64,000 nt of DNA from Xiphydria camelus. Lineage: Eukaryota > Arthropoda > Insecta > Hymenoptera > Xiphydriidae. The notes below the pieces were generated by a model, which saw only the letters and a program-made list of their open reading frames with translations, was not told the DNA's origin and made no database searches. Location of the stretch: contig OY783193.1 of NCBI GenBank assembly GCA_963678675.1, positions 29,544,016-29,608,015 of the forward strand, written 5' to 3'. The position numbers and the translations under genes were made by a program. Of the stretch, positions 19,520-29,682 are shown piece after piece. Every line of letters starts with the position of its first letter. The first letter of the stretch is position 1.

Positions 19520-19980
19520 TAACACGTCGTTTGCTGCCGCCGGCTCCGATCGGAGCCAGTCGACACTTCGCGCCTGTGCCGCCGGCTCCGATCAGAGACA
19601 CATTGACGTGCACATTACATATAATTATTCAGTCTGTTACCGGCACTGAGTGCGATGCAATCAATCTAAAAGTGGCAGCGAATGTGTTAAATTAGAAAAT
19701 AACAAAATTGATATAATAATAGGTTTGTTCCCAGAAAGCAATTTGTGACTAGTTACAAATTTTGATCTGCGGATGTGTGCGGTTATAAATTTACAATTAA
19801 TTAATTTCACACCCCGATAGAAGAATTTTTAAATTAGAAAATAACAAAATTGATATTATAATAATGTTTCAAACAGTGCAAATTGTACTGAATTATTTCA
19901 TAAATAATGAATAATTAATTATCATAATCGCTACTGTTTTGAAAAAGAAAGTATCAAATTATTTTTAAAAATTTAATGAG

Positions 19981-20011
<31 letters not shown>

Positions 20012-20012
20012 A
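19981..20012. repeat. AT microsatellite
   Basis: Interrupted (AT)n tract with one AC step. Confidence 0.9.
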
Positions 20013-20181
20013 ACCGGCCTTTACACAATGCAACACTGAGATATCTCGGCAAAAATATTTAAAATTTAGTTTACGTTTGACATAGCTCGAAATCGGCTTT
20101 CGGCTTTATCTCACTAGTCACAGTACTGTTGCTTTCAGGTATCGATATTATATGTATAACTTAGTCGACTTCCACCACAAA

Positions 20182-20263
20182 GAGTCGATGGCGCAATTGG
20201 TAGAATGCGAGAAGCGTTCCCAGTCTTCTAAAGATCGCAGGTTCGAGTCCTGGCCGGGTCGGG
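20182..20263 (+). repeat. tRNA-Arg(UCU)-derived unit, copy B
   Basis: A box TGGCGCAATTGG (20189-20200), CTTCTAA anticodon-loop-like sequence at 20224-20230 and B box GGTTCGAGTCC (20240-20250). It is the copy most similar to a true tRNA-Arg(UCU), but the acceptor and anticodon stems do not pair well. A CT microsatellite (20285-20308) follows. Confidence 0.65.
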
Positions 20264-20623
20264 TTTGAGAAAAAAAAACCGACACACTCTCTCTCTCTCT
20301 CTCTCTAGTAGGCGGATAAGGCAGGCGGGAAATCCTACTTTATCGCCCCCTTTTTGCAAAATTCTACTTTTACCATCGTACTTACACTGCGTGACTGCAG
20401 TGTGGCTTCACGGTGCACAGACAGATGGACACCCCAGTGCATGCACTCGAATGCACCGCGTGAAAGCAGGGTGCAGTCACTGTGGTGCCACTTTGCTATC
20501 GGGGTACTCATACGTTACTGGGATGCCACGGAGTGATTGTCACTGGGTGACGTAACTGTGACGCCACTGTGACTTAATCTTTTAAAAAATCCAAATTGTT
20601 CAATAAAAATTAAAAATTAAATA

Positions 20624-21164
20624 TTAGGTGTAGTAATTAATTCGTAGCGTTTTTTAATGAAAAAATATGATCATGCCCAAACTTTTAAGACGTTTTCCTA
20701 CTGGTGATAAGTCAACTCCCAACTTGGTTGGTACATAACCTTTTTTCAAATCATAAATAACAACATTTTATAATAATTTATTGAATATATCAAAATTTGT
20801 GCCGAATAAAGTGTTCTTGCGGGGAGTTTTGCTTCATTATTTTAATATGAACAAAAGTGCAGCTACGTATTTAGTGGAAGTGTACATGCTCTAGCTGCGA
20901 GCAAATGCGTCGGAAGTGGTTTGCACGTTTTAAAGCTGGTGATTTCGACTTGGATGACAAGGAGCCGAATAAATTTGAAGATAATGATTTGGAGGCATTA
21001 GTCCATCAAGACTCATGTCAAACACTTATGTATAAAGAATTCTTACAATTAAATTGTGATGTTTACGATATTAGGTACATTACTGTCGGTAACAACGAAA
21101 TACTGTACTACCTGCGTGCCATTTATTATTAAGATCGACGCTACAAATTAATTCCAACACCTAA
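20624..21164 (+). mobile_element. Internally deleted mariner element, copy 1
   Basis: TIRs TTAGGTGTAGTAATTAATTC at the left and its near reverse complement at the right, TA-flanked, 541 bp. It retains part of the transposase DNA-binding region (RRKWFARFKAGDFDLDDKEP), but no catalytic core. Identical flanking sequence surrounds the copy at 34547-35086, so both descend from one insertion. Confidence 0.82.
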
Positions 21165-21499
21165 TAATACAAAAATTCCATCGTGAACTTAATCCATTAA
21201 AGCCCAAATTAATTTCTGGTGGATTTTCTTTACGAAAATTGCACGATTTGTTACTCAGAGGTTATGAGAAAAAAATTCCAAATGGCCGTCCTATACATAA
21301 GACGCTTGGCGCTAATGGTTAACTTTAACATGATTCTTGACGAATATTCTACTATAAATAGTGAATGGATAATTATCATAATCGCTACTGTTTTGAAAAA
21401 GAACATCAAATTATTTTAGAAAATTTAGCGAGAACCTTCGAGAGCAGTCACTGTCATGTCCGGTTTCTATATATGACTGGAGTCGACCAACATCTCTCG

Positions 21500-21596
21500 A
21501 AGAGTCGGTGGCGTAATGCGAAAACGTTTCCTAGTCTCGAGGCATCTGGCCTAGGATATTCCAAAGATCGCAGGTTCAAATCCCGGTGGGGCACGG
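21500..21596 (+). repeat. tRNA-derived unit, copy C
   Basis: B box GGTTCAAATCC at 21573-21583; the A box is damaged (TGGCGTAATGCG). Almost identical to 35425-35520. Confidence 0.6.
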
Positions 21597-22102
21597 AAAA
21601 AAAAGAAGCGACACCTCTAGGCGGGTAAAATCACTGTGTGCGTTCCCTTTTTGCAAAATCTACATACCGACAATTTTATTTTGAAAGCGCACCGCGTGAC
21701 TGTACAGTGCTGTTGTAGTGTGTTGCGTGCCGGGCTGGTCTTCTTGGTCCGTTTGTAGGGGGCAAGTCCGTGCCCGTGGAGTGCTGAACCACTCTGCTCG
21801 GAAAGAGCGGGATCGGGAGATGAAGAGTTTTATTGCAGGTGGAGAAATGAAAACTCTTAATCCAAGAATTAGGTGATCACCAATGAATTATATTTTAACA
21901 CATAGTTGGAATATAATTTGTCGTTATAAATCGGTATCTGAGTGCACCTCGAGCGGCAAAGTGCATCCTTTTAAATCAAAAGTCCCCGCCTCTTGGTAAC
22001 AACGGGGAACCAATCAAATACTCAGCGCTAATGTGGGGAACCAATCTGATACTCGACGCTAGTCGTAGTCAAGGACTCTACTCCCACTTTCTTCGTCTAC
22101 GC

Positions 22103-23037
22103 TGTTACGACCTGGTCTAATCCAGTCCTGGTCGCTTTGAAACGCGAGGCGCTAGGATCGTTTTACCGCGTGAATGGGTTACATTCAAACGTGCGAGTAG
22201 CGCGAATTCCGGTAAAATTCAAGGACACAAGATAGAAGTTAATGCAGAGGTTGCCGACAGGATTCAAAGTTTTATTGACTGTAGAAACACACTGATGATT
22301 GAAGAGGCACTGCTCGGTATACTACACTGAACACAGAACAAAACTATACTACACTACTCCCTTCTCGCATTCGGTTGGGGTTTATATATCTTACAACAGC
22401 TAGATAGTGGGGATAGCGTGGGCAATGCGGTACGCTCTAAATGGCTGCAAAGTGGTGTGCACGCGAGGGATGACGCTCCCCTGAGTCGCACACCTAACGG
22501 GACCAAGCGGTGGTTGCTCGTAGCGTATGCAGGGATCGGAGTTCGTCGCTATTTCTCCGTAAAGCGGATTAAGTAGCCGACAGCTGGCGGTGATTAACAG
22601 AATGATTCCGGTGACGCGTGACATACTAGGAATCGTCCGGCAATTAGCCTTCCGCGAAAGGTACGGGACTGCGAGCACATTCCAGCCCCCTGCTTGGCCT
22701 TATCATATCCCATCTTATCCCTCGAGTGACCTTTGTTCTACTAGAGTATACGCAAAGAAATATGCTAATAGCGAGAATTTGTAATACACGAGCTTTGAAT
22801 TTGAGAGTCCTTTGAACACCCCGCGTTCTTTAGCGGAAAATATGATGGTTGTCGCTTCATGTAGACTTGTCCAAAGAACTGTCGTTCCATGAAAGCGTGA
22901 CGGAACGTCACACCTTCCCCCTTAACAAAAGGTGTTACCCATGGTGACAGCTTTCAATGGAAAATATGGAGGTTATCGTTTCATGTGGACTTGTTCAAAG
23001 GATTGTCGTTTTACTAGAAACGTGACGGAACGTCACA
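22103..23037 (-). mobile_element. Solo LTR, 935 bp, with ACGC target duplication
   Basis: Begins TGTTACGACC and ends GGAACGTCACA, flanked by ACGC on both sides (22099-22102 and 23038-23041). Minus-strand orientation is suggested by a TATATAAACC box (about 22379-22392) and an AATAAAAC signal (about 22268-22275) downstream of it. Near the 5' side of the LTR (plus 22822-23037) a block of about 125 bp containing GTGACGGAACGTCAC occurs twice. No internal region remains. Confidence 0.75.
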
Positions 23038-23041
23038 ACGC

Positions 23042-23585
23042 ACAATGATCTAATCCACGCTCCACGCGTCCACGTGCGAAGAAAGTACGCATCGACCCTG
23101 ATTCTGGCGCGCACAATCCCACGCACTCGAAAGAAAACATGCCCTCATCGACCGTGGGTCTACCGCGCACGAACTCCCGCAATCCGAAGCGCGTATCGAT
23201 GACAAATCTTATGCGCGCACGCCTACGTGACTCAAAGAAAGGAGAACTGTTCTTGCTAGCTAAATTAACTACGACCTATCGGTCCGCGAAAGGGGATACC
23301 ATATTTACAAACGGAGCTCGCAGCGGCCCGCGACTCAGATCCCCTGTCCATCACGCAATAAAGGTGTTTATAATCTCGCGAATAGAAACCACGGTGGCCT
23401 GCGACTTATTTAACTTATCACGCAGTCTTCGACGTTCTCGTTCTTTCCCTCTATTACAATCCATCTATACCCTACTTGCTTAATAAAATGACAATAATTA
23501 GAGGTTAATACAAAGAGTTTGAATGCGCCGCCAAAAATCTAGTAACTTCCAAAAGTTATAGGGATTTTAGGTCAAGTCTGGATGC
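23042..23585. other. Sequence without a recognised gene
   Basis: GC-rich to 23230, then mixed. The plus-strand frame 23139-23483 has no recognisable domain and I do not support it. Confidence 0.4.
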
Positions 23586-24064
23586 AGTAGGCCTATTCTG
23601 TAACTCGTTACGACCCGTAACGACGGTTGTCGTTAGTATTAGTCCAATCAGGATCAAGATTCCGTTGTGGTAGGGGTCCTGATTGGACTAATGCTAACGA
23701 CAACCGTCGTTACGGGTCGTAACGAGTTACAGGATAGGCCTACAGTAGGCCTATTCTGTAAGTCGTTACGATCCGTAACGACGGTTGTCGTTAGCATTAG
23801 TCCAATCAGGACCCCCATCACAACGGAATACTTGATCCTGATTGGACTAATGCTAACGACAACCGTCGTTACGGGTCGTAACGAGTTACAGAATAGGCCT
23901 ACAGTAGGCCTATTCTGTAACTCGTTACAATCCGTAACGACGGTTGTCGTTAGCATTAGTCCAATCAGGACCCCCATCACAACGGAATACTTGATCCTGA
24001 TTGGACTAATACTAACGACAACCGTCGTTACGGGTCGTAACGAGTTACAGAATAGGCCTACAGA
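23586..24064. repeat. Three tandem palindromic units of about 158 bp
   Basis: Each unit reads GTAGGCCTATTCTGTAACTC...TAACGACGGTTGTCGTTAG...CCAATCAGGA, a short centre, and then the reverse complement. Units abut at GGCCTACAGTAGGCC. Long open frames on both strands (146 and 176 codons with repeated peptides) are a by-product of this symmetry. A related phrase (CGGAATACTTGATCCTGATT) is at 3178-3198. Confidence 0.85.
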
Positions 24065-24171
24065 CGCGATAAGTGACGATCGCTGTGCAGTCACAGTAGC
24101 CTCACTCGCCGATGCCAGTCCGTGTCGCCACTATGACGTCCGCGGGGGCACGCACGATAAGGTCACTGTGA

Positions 24172-24317
24172 AGGCCATCACACGTGAAAAAACGTAAGCA
24201 GTAACAGTAAGGATTGACCAATCAGAAATGTCATTCTTACGGAATTATGTTTAAACAGGCTTTCTGATTGGTCAATCCTTACTGTTACTGCTTACGTTTT
24301 TTCACGTGTGATGGCCT
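24172..24317. mobile_element. MITE with TGA duplication, empty site visible elsewhere
   Basis: 146-bp palindrome from AGGCCATCACACGTGAAAAA to its reverse complement, flanked by TGA. The related sequence at 35731-35750 (GGTCACTGTGATGTTTCCTA) lacks the insert and has a single TGA. A 3-bp TNA duplication fits PIF/Harbinger-type MITEs. Confidence 0.85.
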
Positions 24318-24413
24318 TGATGTTTCCTAACTCCACCGCGTGACAGCACAGTGCGCTCGTAGTGACAAAACTTGGCTATCGGGGCAGTACAGAGACGGAC
24401 ATATGTACATACG

Positions 24414-24920
24414 GTACGGTGGTGTCTTTTTTTTCTATCGAGAAGTGATAACGCCACCTATTGCTAGATTTTTACATTATATCTACATTACAATGTTGGT
24501 AGGAAATTCTTATGATTCAGAATACAAGAGCGTGTCTATGAGTAAGTAATCCTATGACTAAAGGTTTTATCGGTTAGTATATAAAATCTTAAAATTAAAT
24601 GGAATAACGTATACAATAACAAAATGATTGTTTGGTACGAGCAATTACCGATAATTACGGTAAGTAAAAAAACTTATCGTTGATATAACGATGGAATGCT
24701 CAATATAGCAAAAATTTGAGGAAAGTCATAATTGCGATAAAATAGTTGATATAATAATATCGAGAGAAAAAAAGGTTCATGCTTTTCTTAAGTTCGAGAT
24801 TAGATACATATTTGTACGCCATATATGATATATGTCATAGACTTATTATATGCTTAAATTATTGTCTTAGATCTATGTGCTTAACTTAAAATATGCCAAG
24901 CATGGCATGAGGATATTATC
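24414..24920. other. AT-rich sequence downstream of the Gypsy pol ORF
   Basis: No gene. A 3' LTR of the minus-strand Gypsy element would be expected here, but nothing resembles the 5' LTR sequence at 36304-36463, so the 3' end of that element appears lost or replaced. Confidence 0.45.
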
Positions 24921-27900
24921 TTAATGAGCTATTTTTGCTCTATCGCAATGTACGATTTTCCGCTTATTTTTAGCTAACTCTATTTCTATATCGTTTTTGT
25001 CGGGAAATACTTCCGTAATTTTATACGGACCCTTATAATTGTCATCGAGTTTACCCGCTTTATGATCCTTAATTAAGTAAATTTCTTGACCGATTTGGAA
25101 TTGAACTGGATGAGTTCTTTTATCGTAATAAATTTTTGATTTTTGTTTAGCTTTCTCTAAATTCTCGTGAGCATTTTTTCTAACTTCTTGAGTTTGCAAT
25201 ATCGTGTTTCTAAGATAGTTGTCATAAGTGAAGATTTCTTCTAAAGGTGGGAATTCCGATGGCATACGTGCTTCTGTACTATCAGATGGTATTGATTTAA
25301 TTGTTTTTGATTTCTTATTAACTTTCTTGCGACATTTCGTAATTTTCCTATCGTGATGATGTTGATTATCAGAACAACATGAACATTTCTTTGGTTTGTG
25401 AGGTCGGGTTGATTGTCTGATTACTGGAATTTGTTTGGGAGCAAGATTTTGGGAAGGATTTACATGCGAAGAGATGTTTTTTGGTGGAATGATTTGTTTT
25501 AATTCTATACGTTTTATACTGTCGTTCACGCCTGGGCTTGAGGAACTCTCCGACCAGTTCGCCTGCGCGTCGGTGTGTACGTCAGCGATAGTTGTAATAA
25601 TAATTGGACCAGCGTCACTGTCGCTCGAATCGCTTTTTAATTTTCGCAAATTTTCGTTAGATGTAGGTGGTTCTGTTGCTTCGAGAATATTAGATAAGGA
25701 AAGATTTGGTTTTGGGATAGCAACATTCAAATCTGTAATATCGTTAATAATTCCACTAGGTCTTCGCTCACTCCTGAGTGGATAAGGAGTTGAGGAATAT
25801 CTCGGGGATTCATGGATGTTTTGACGTTTTCGAGAGACAGGAGAAGGAGTGAGGGCGTCACTCTTCCTTATCAAAGGTGAAATTCTATCTAAAGGAGACT
25901 CCGAAGATTTTTCGCGTTCTAAAGATTCAAGAGATTCTTGTACTACTGGCGATTCCGGTATGTGAGGAGTTGGCTTCCCTTTTGGAGACTTTGTTGAATC
26001 GGTAAGCCTATAAACGTCGGTAACGTCCAGGTCTACCTTATTGATTTTCGAGGAAGAGTCTAAATTACGATTTACAGATATGATAGTATCATCATAATCT
26101 GGGAGAACAATTGATTGATTTTTGATTTTAAGAGAATGAGAAATGATTTCGGTTTCACTCGTGTTATCTTGATCCGAAGAAGATGACGAACTCAGCCCAT
26201 CGTAAGGTATGAATCGTTTGATTTCGAATTTTTGTTTCATGATTTTCGTAGATTTCTTATGAATAGGACTAGGAGTCGTAGTGTGTTTGTATTTTCTTTT
26301 AAATAAAACACGACGGTCGATAGGTTGATCAGACCCAGCGCCGTGGTTCGGTTGTTCCTTCAATGGCAACGACCGACCTTCTAGATTTGGTTGATTTAAG
26401 ATTTTTGGAATTTCAAAACGAGGAAACCCTAAGAAATCATTCTCTGAATCAGATTTTGGATTTGGACTCTTTCTCGATACGTTAGCTTTGTGAGGAAAGC
26501 CTAGAAAATCTTCTGAACTTGAATTAGCGCTTGAAGTTATAATCTTTTGTTTTTTATGTTCACCATGACAAGACGACGAGGAGTGCAATCTAGCGATTCC
26601 GGGAAGAATATCGGTTGAGTGTCGCCACTTAATCTTTATAGGATAAATGTTCGCTGATGGTACAGGATTCCTTGACAGAGCATCGGCGTTGGTATTTATC
26701 TTACCTGCTTTATACTGGATTTTAAAGTCAAATTCTTTCAAGCGTTCTCTCCATCTCATTACACGCGATGTCGGGTCATTCATAGAATTTACCCATATTA
26801 GCGGTCTGTGATCGGTAATCAGTGTGAACTGTCTACCATAGAGATACGGCCTGAAAGTTTTGATTGCAAATATTGTAGCGAGCATTTCCTTTTCTGTGGT
26901 AGAGTAATTACACTCATGCTTATTTAAAACTCTAGACGCATAAGAAACTGGGAGATCTTCTCCTATTTCAGCTTGCGAAAGGATTGCTCCTACGGCGAAT
27001 CTTGATGCATCGGTAGTGACTATAAATTCTTTTGAAAAGTCTGGGTATTGTAAAATTGGAGCGTTGCACAATTTGTCTCGGAGAATTTCGAATGCGATTT
27101 GGTGTTTGGGTTCCCATTTGAATTCTGAATTTTTGCTAGTCAAATCGGATAATGGTTTAGCAGTTTTTGCGAAGTCTTTTATGAATTTTCGATAATAGCC
27201 TGCTAAACCTAAAAATTCTTTTACGTTTTTTTGCTTTTTTGGAACTGGAAAAGATTTTACAGCCTCTATTTTGCTTGAGTCTGGTTTAACGCCTTCCGCT
27301 GAGATGATATGCCCAAGGTATCTCACTTCCGTTCTTAAAAATTCACATTTGTCGGTTTGAAGAGTTAAATTGGCTTTTCTTAATCTTTCGGCAAGTTTTT
27401 TGAATTTGATATTATGTTCTTCAAGTGATCGCGCATAAATTACTATGTCGTCTAAGTAGACGAAAAGATCGTTACCTTGTAATCCGAGCAAAACTAAATC
27501 CATTAATCGTTGAAAAGTCGCAGGGGCGTTCTTTAAACCAAAAGGCATTCTATTAAACTCGTAGTGACCATGAGGCGTAGTGAAAGCTGTTTTATGTTTA
27601 TCTTCCGCATCCATTTGAATTTGATGAAAACCCGAGGCCAAATCGAAAATTGAAAAATACTTAGCTCCACCCAGCTGATCTAAGATGTCTGATATTAGTG
27701 GCAAAGGATATGCATCTCCTATTGTCTTCTCGTTTAGCTTTCGAAAGTCGATTACTAGTCGCCAGTGTTTATTACCTTTCGAGTCGGGTTTTTTGGGGAC
27801 AATCCATAACGGTGAGTTATACGGTGAATTTGATGGTTCTATGATATTCATTTTTAATATTTCACTAACCTGTTTCTCTATTTCTTGCTTTTGAAAGGGA

Positions 27901-28760
27901 GGGTACCTGTATTGTCTAGTATTGATGGGCTGTTCTGTTGTTAGTCGAATTCTATGAGTTAATGCGTTTGTCGCGCGTAGCGCTTCGCCGGGAATATGGA
28001 AGAGGTCAACGTACTTCTCTACGAGATCAGTAATCGCTTTACACTCTTCCATATTTACGTGGTCTAAACGCAGTAATTGGAGGACTCTATCAACACGACC
28101 GGTACTATGTTCTAGAGCCTCACTAACTTGCAGATTATTTTCCTCGTCACTGCTCATGTCGAAAGGGTACAGAGGCACGACGGGTACTTCCACTGTTACA
28201 TCTTCGTCTAGCGCGTTAATGGCATACAAGTACGCTTTCCCAAAAGTATTTTTTACGACAGCTTCGCCCATAAAAATCCCTTCTTGAGTTTTTATTCGTG
28301 GTAGGTAACCTTCACTAGAAGATCCATTTTCTAATCTAACGAACATTAGAGTTTTTTGTCTAGCCGGGAGTAGGAAACTTTCTTTATTCGTGAAAGGATA
28401 AGAAACTCGATTTAAAGTTACCGATTGATTTTCGAAGTCAACGCGTCCACGTTGGATATGTAATAGTTCCGCACCTATTATTGCGTCTTGTTCGAGAGGG
28501 AAGTCATCAGGGATTACATGGAAATTAATTTGGTAATTATTTAAGATAATTCCTATCCTCCCTAGCGTTCGCGGTCGATCGATTTCGGACACTCCATTTA
28601 ATTCGTAGATGATTGTTTCATCAATCATTTCAGGATTTGCAATTTTATGAATTTTGATAAGATTCAATTGTGACCCTGAGTCTACTAAAAATTCGGAATT
28701 TCCACCTACTATTCCTTCTGAAGGAAGAAACAGAGTGGGAGATTTGTAATTTGACGAGTT
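24921..28760 (-). CDS. Gypsy element 1 Pol: protease, RT, RNase H, long linker, integrase tail
   Basis: An uninterrupted frame of roughly 1,280 residues. It contains the aspartic protease site FLVDSGSQ (about 28690-28667), reverse transcriptase with FRKLNEKT, FSIFDLASGFHQIQM and YLDD (27446-27460), and RNase H with VTTDASRFAVGA, NYSTTEKEMLA, LITDHRPLIW and NADALSR. Instead of the integrase HHCC finger and DDE core there are about 400 residues rich in Ser, Lys, Pro and Asp, including DFLGFP twice. The end carries the usual integrase C-terminal GPY/F module (LDDNYKGPYKITEV). Entry to this frame would be by a -1 shift from gag near a CAA repeat. The intact frame in an integrase-less protein is odd: either a recombinant, or a family whose linker replaces the core. 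Confidence 0.85.
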   Translation of the reverse strand, partial: NSSNYKSPTLFLPSEGIVGGNSEFLVDSGSQLNLIKIHKIANPEMIDETIIYELNGVSEIDRPRTLGRIGIILNNYQINFHVIPDDFPLEQDAIIGAELLHIQRGRVDFENQSVTLNRVSYPFTNKESFLLPARQKTLMFVRLENGSSSEGYLPRIKTQEGIFMGEAVVKNTFGKAYLYAINALDEDVTVEVPVVPLYPFDMSSDEENNLQVSEALEHSTGRVDRVLQLLRLDHVNMEECKAITDLVEKYVDLFHIPGEALRATNALTHRIRLTTEQPINTRQYRYPPFQKQEIEKQVSEILKMNIIEPSNSPYNSPLWIVPKKPDSKGNKHWRLVIDFRKLNEKTIGDAYPLPLISDILDQLGGAKYFSIFDLASGFHQIQMDAEDKHKTAFTTPHGHYEFNRMPFGLKNAPATFQRLMDLVLLGLQGNDLFVYLDDIVIYARSLEEHNIKFKKLAERLRKANLTLQTDKCEFLRTEVRYLGHIISAEGVKPDSSKIEAVKSFPVPKKQKNVKEFLGLAGYYRKFIKDFAKTAKPLSDLTSKNSEFKWEPKHQIAFEILRDKLCNAPILQYPDFSKEFIVTTDASRFAVGAILSQAEIGEDLPVSYASRVLNKHECNYSTTEKEMLATIFAIKTFRPYLYGRQFTLITDHRPLIWVNSMNDPTSRVMRWRERLKEFDFKIQYKAGKINTNADALSRNPVPSANIYPIKIKWRHSTDILPGIARLHSSSSCHGEHKKQKIITSSANSSSEDFLGFPHKANVSRKSPNPKSDSENDFLGFPRFEIPKILNQPNLEGRSLPLKEQPNHGAGSDQPIDRRVLFKRKYKHTTTPSPIHKKSTKIMKQKFEIKRFIPYDGLSSSSSSDQDNTSETEIISHSLKIKNQSIVLPDYDDTIISVNRNLDSSSKINKVDLDVTDVYRLTDSTKSPKGKPTPHIPESPVVQESLESLEREKSSESPLDRISPLIRKSDALTPSPVSRKRQNIHESPRYSSTPYPLRSERRPSGIINDITDLNVAIPKPNLSLSNILEATEPPTSNENLRKLKSDSSDSDAGPIIITTIADVHTDAQANWSESSSSPGVNDSIKRIELKQIIPPKNISSHVNPSQNLAPKQIPVIRQSTRPHKPKKCSCCSDNQHHHDRKITKCRKKVNKKSKTIKSIPSDSTEARMPSEFPPLEEIFTYDNYLRNTILQTQEVRKNAHENLEKAKQKSKIYYDKRTHPVQFQIGQEIYLIKDHKAGKLDDNYKGPYKITEVFPDKNDIEIELAKNKRKIVHCDRAKIAH

Positions 28761-29484
28761 CGAACTAAGCTTACAATCTGCTGATTGAATGAGGATTTCG
28801 GATTTCTTTTGAATTATAGAATTTGGACGTTCCTCGTCGCTTCTACCTGCGGCGAGGACGTTTGCGCGTTTCCCGACTGGGCGGGTTGTTGTTGTTGTTG
28901 TTGTTGTTGTTGTTGCTGAGGCGGTGTTTGACGTTTTAAGTTATTGTAAGCGCGTTTTCTTCAATCTTTAATTAAATGCCCCTTTTTCTTGCAATAATTG
29001 CACTCAATGGTGATTTGATTAGGTTGAACTTGAGTCTGATTTCGACCTTGTGTCTGATCGTTAAGAAGCTGATAGCAGTGATTGGCATCATGCCCTTGTT
29101 TTTTGCAAAAGATACAAGTCCTATATATTGCCTAGATTTTGATTTGGGTTGATTGAACGAGATTTCTGTGAGTTAGGGTTTTGAGAGTTCGTATTTGGTC
29201 GCGAATTGTAAGAAGTCTGTGCGGTAAAACAGTCCCTCTGTTTATCGTCCTGTTCCGATAAATGATCGATCTCTACTTGCTCGGCAGCCAAAGCAGCGCT
29301 TCTGAGGCTATCGAAAGGTCCTTTCGGCATAAAAGGTTTATAAACTTTATAAATTCCAAAAAGAAAGGTTTCGGTCGCAACACACTCTGCTGAAATTTTT
29401 CGTCGCTCTTTTTGATCGGCGGTAGAGTTCTCTCGATCGATAGCTTCAAGTAGGTCCTCGAGATGTCGGTTGATTCTAAAGTTA

Positions 29485-29671
29485 TGTGGGGGCTATGCCA
29501 CATAAGGAGAGCAAATCGATAGATCGTGAAATAAACTGCGTTTATTGAACAAAGGAGCACAAAGAGCATACACGTGATCGTGTCGCGAGAGAGACTCCTA
29601 CCGACTGTGTAGTCTCGTGACTACACCTCTTCTCCGCGTGGAGCGCTGGCGGTGTGTGTCGGGCCCCCCCC
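29485..29671 (-). repeat. 3' LTR of Gypsy element 2
   Basis: Matches 33738-33911. The expected GGGTCCCCACA end is replaced by a run of 20 C (29664-29683), which on the minus strand is a G run between the pol stop and the LTR. This merges the polypurine tract with the LTR start and may include a sequencing or slippage artefact. Confidence 0.8.
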
Positions 29672-29682
29672 CCCCCCCCCCC

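Larger units (their letters stand above)
19259..20507. mobile_element. Inner TIR element, TA-flanked
   Basis: CCCCGACAGCAAAG at 19259 and CTTTGCTATCGGGG at 20494-20507 form 14-bp TIRs with one mismatch, with TA on each side. Both ends are CAC/GTG-rich. It carries a tRNA-derived unit and has no ORF of note. Confidence 0.6.
19251..24384. mobile_element. Composite TIR element (CCCCGATA ends) flanked by CA duplications
   Basis: Left end CCCCGATA at 19251, right end CTTGGCTATCGGGG at 24371-24384. CA precedes and follows it, and the flanks rejoin to a foldback sequence seen uninterrupted at 36708-36735. Inside are a smaller element of the same family (19259-20507), a deleted mariner, tRNA-derived units, a solo LTR and tandem palindromes. 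Internal sequence from 20508 parallels 34435-35806. No transposase of its own is seen. Confidence 0.65.

Noticed and set aside
23586..24064. CRISPR-like array of regular repeats
   Set aside because: The repeats are whole palindromes that abut each other with no unique spacers, in eukaryotic DNA; they are tandem foldback units.
23654..24197. Long open frames on both strands with internally repeated peptides
   Set aside because: They are produced by three tandem palindromes: each palindrome reads similarly on both strands, and the repeats follow the 158-bp DNA unit, not a protein unit.
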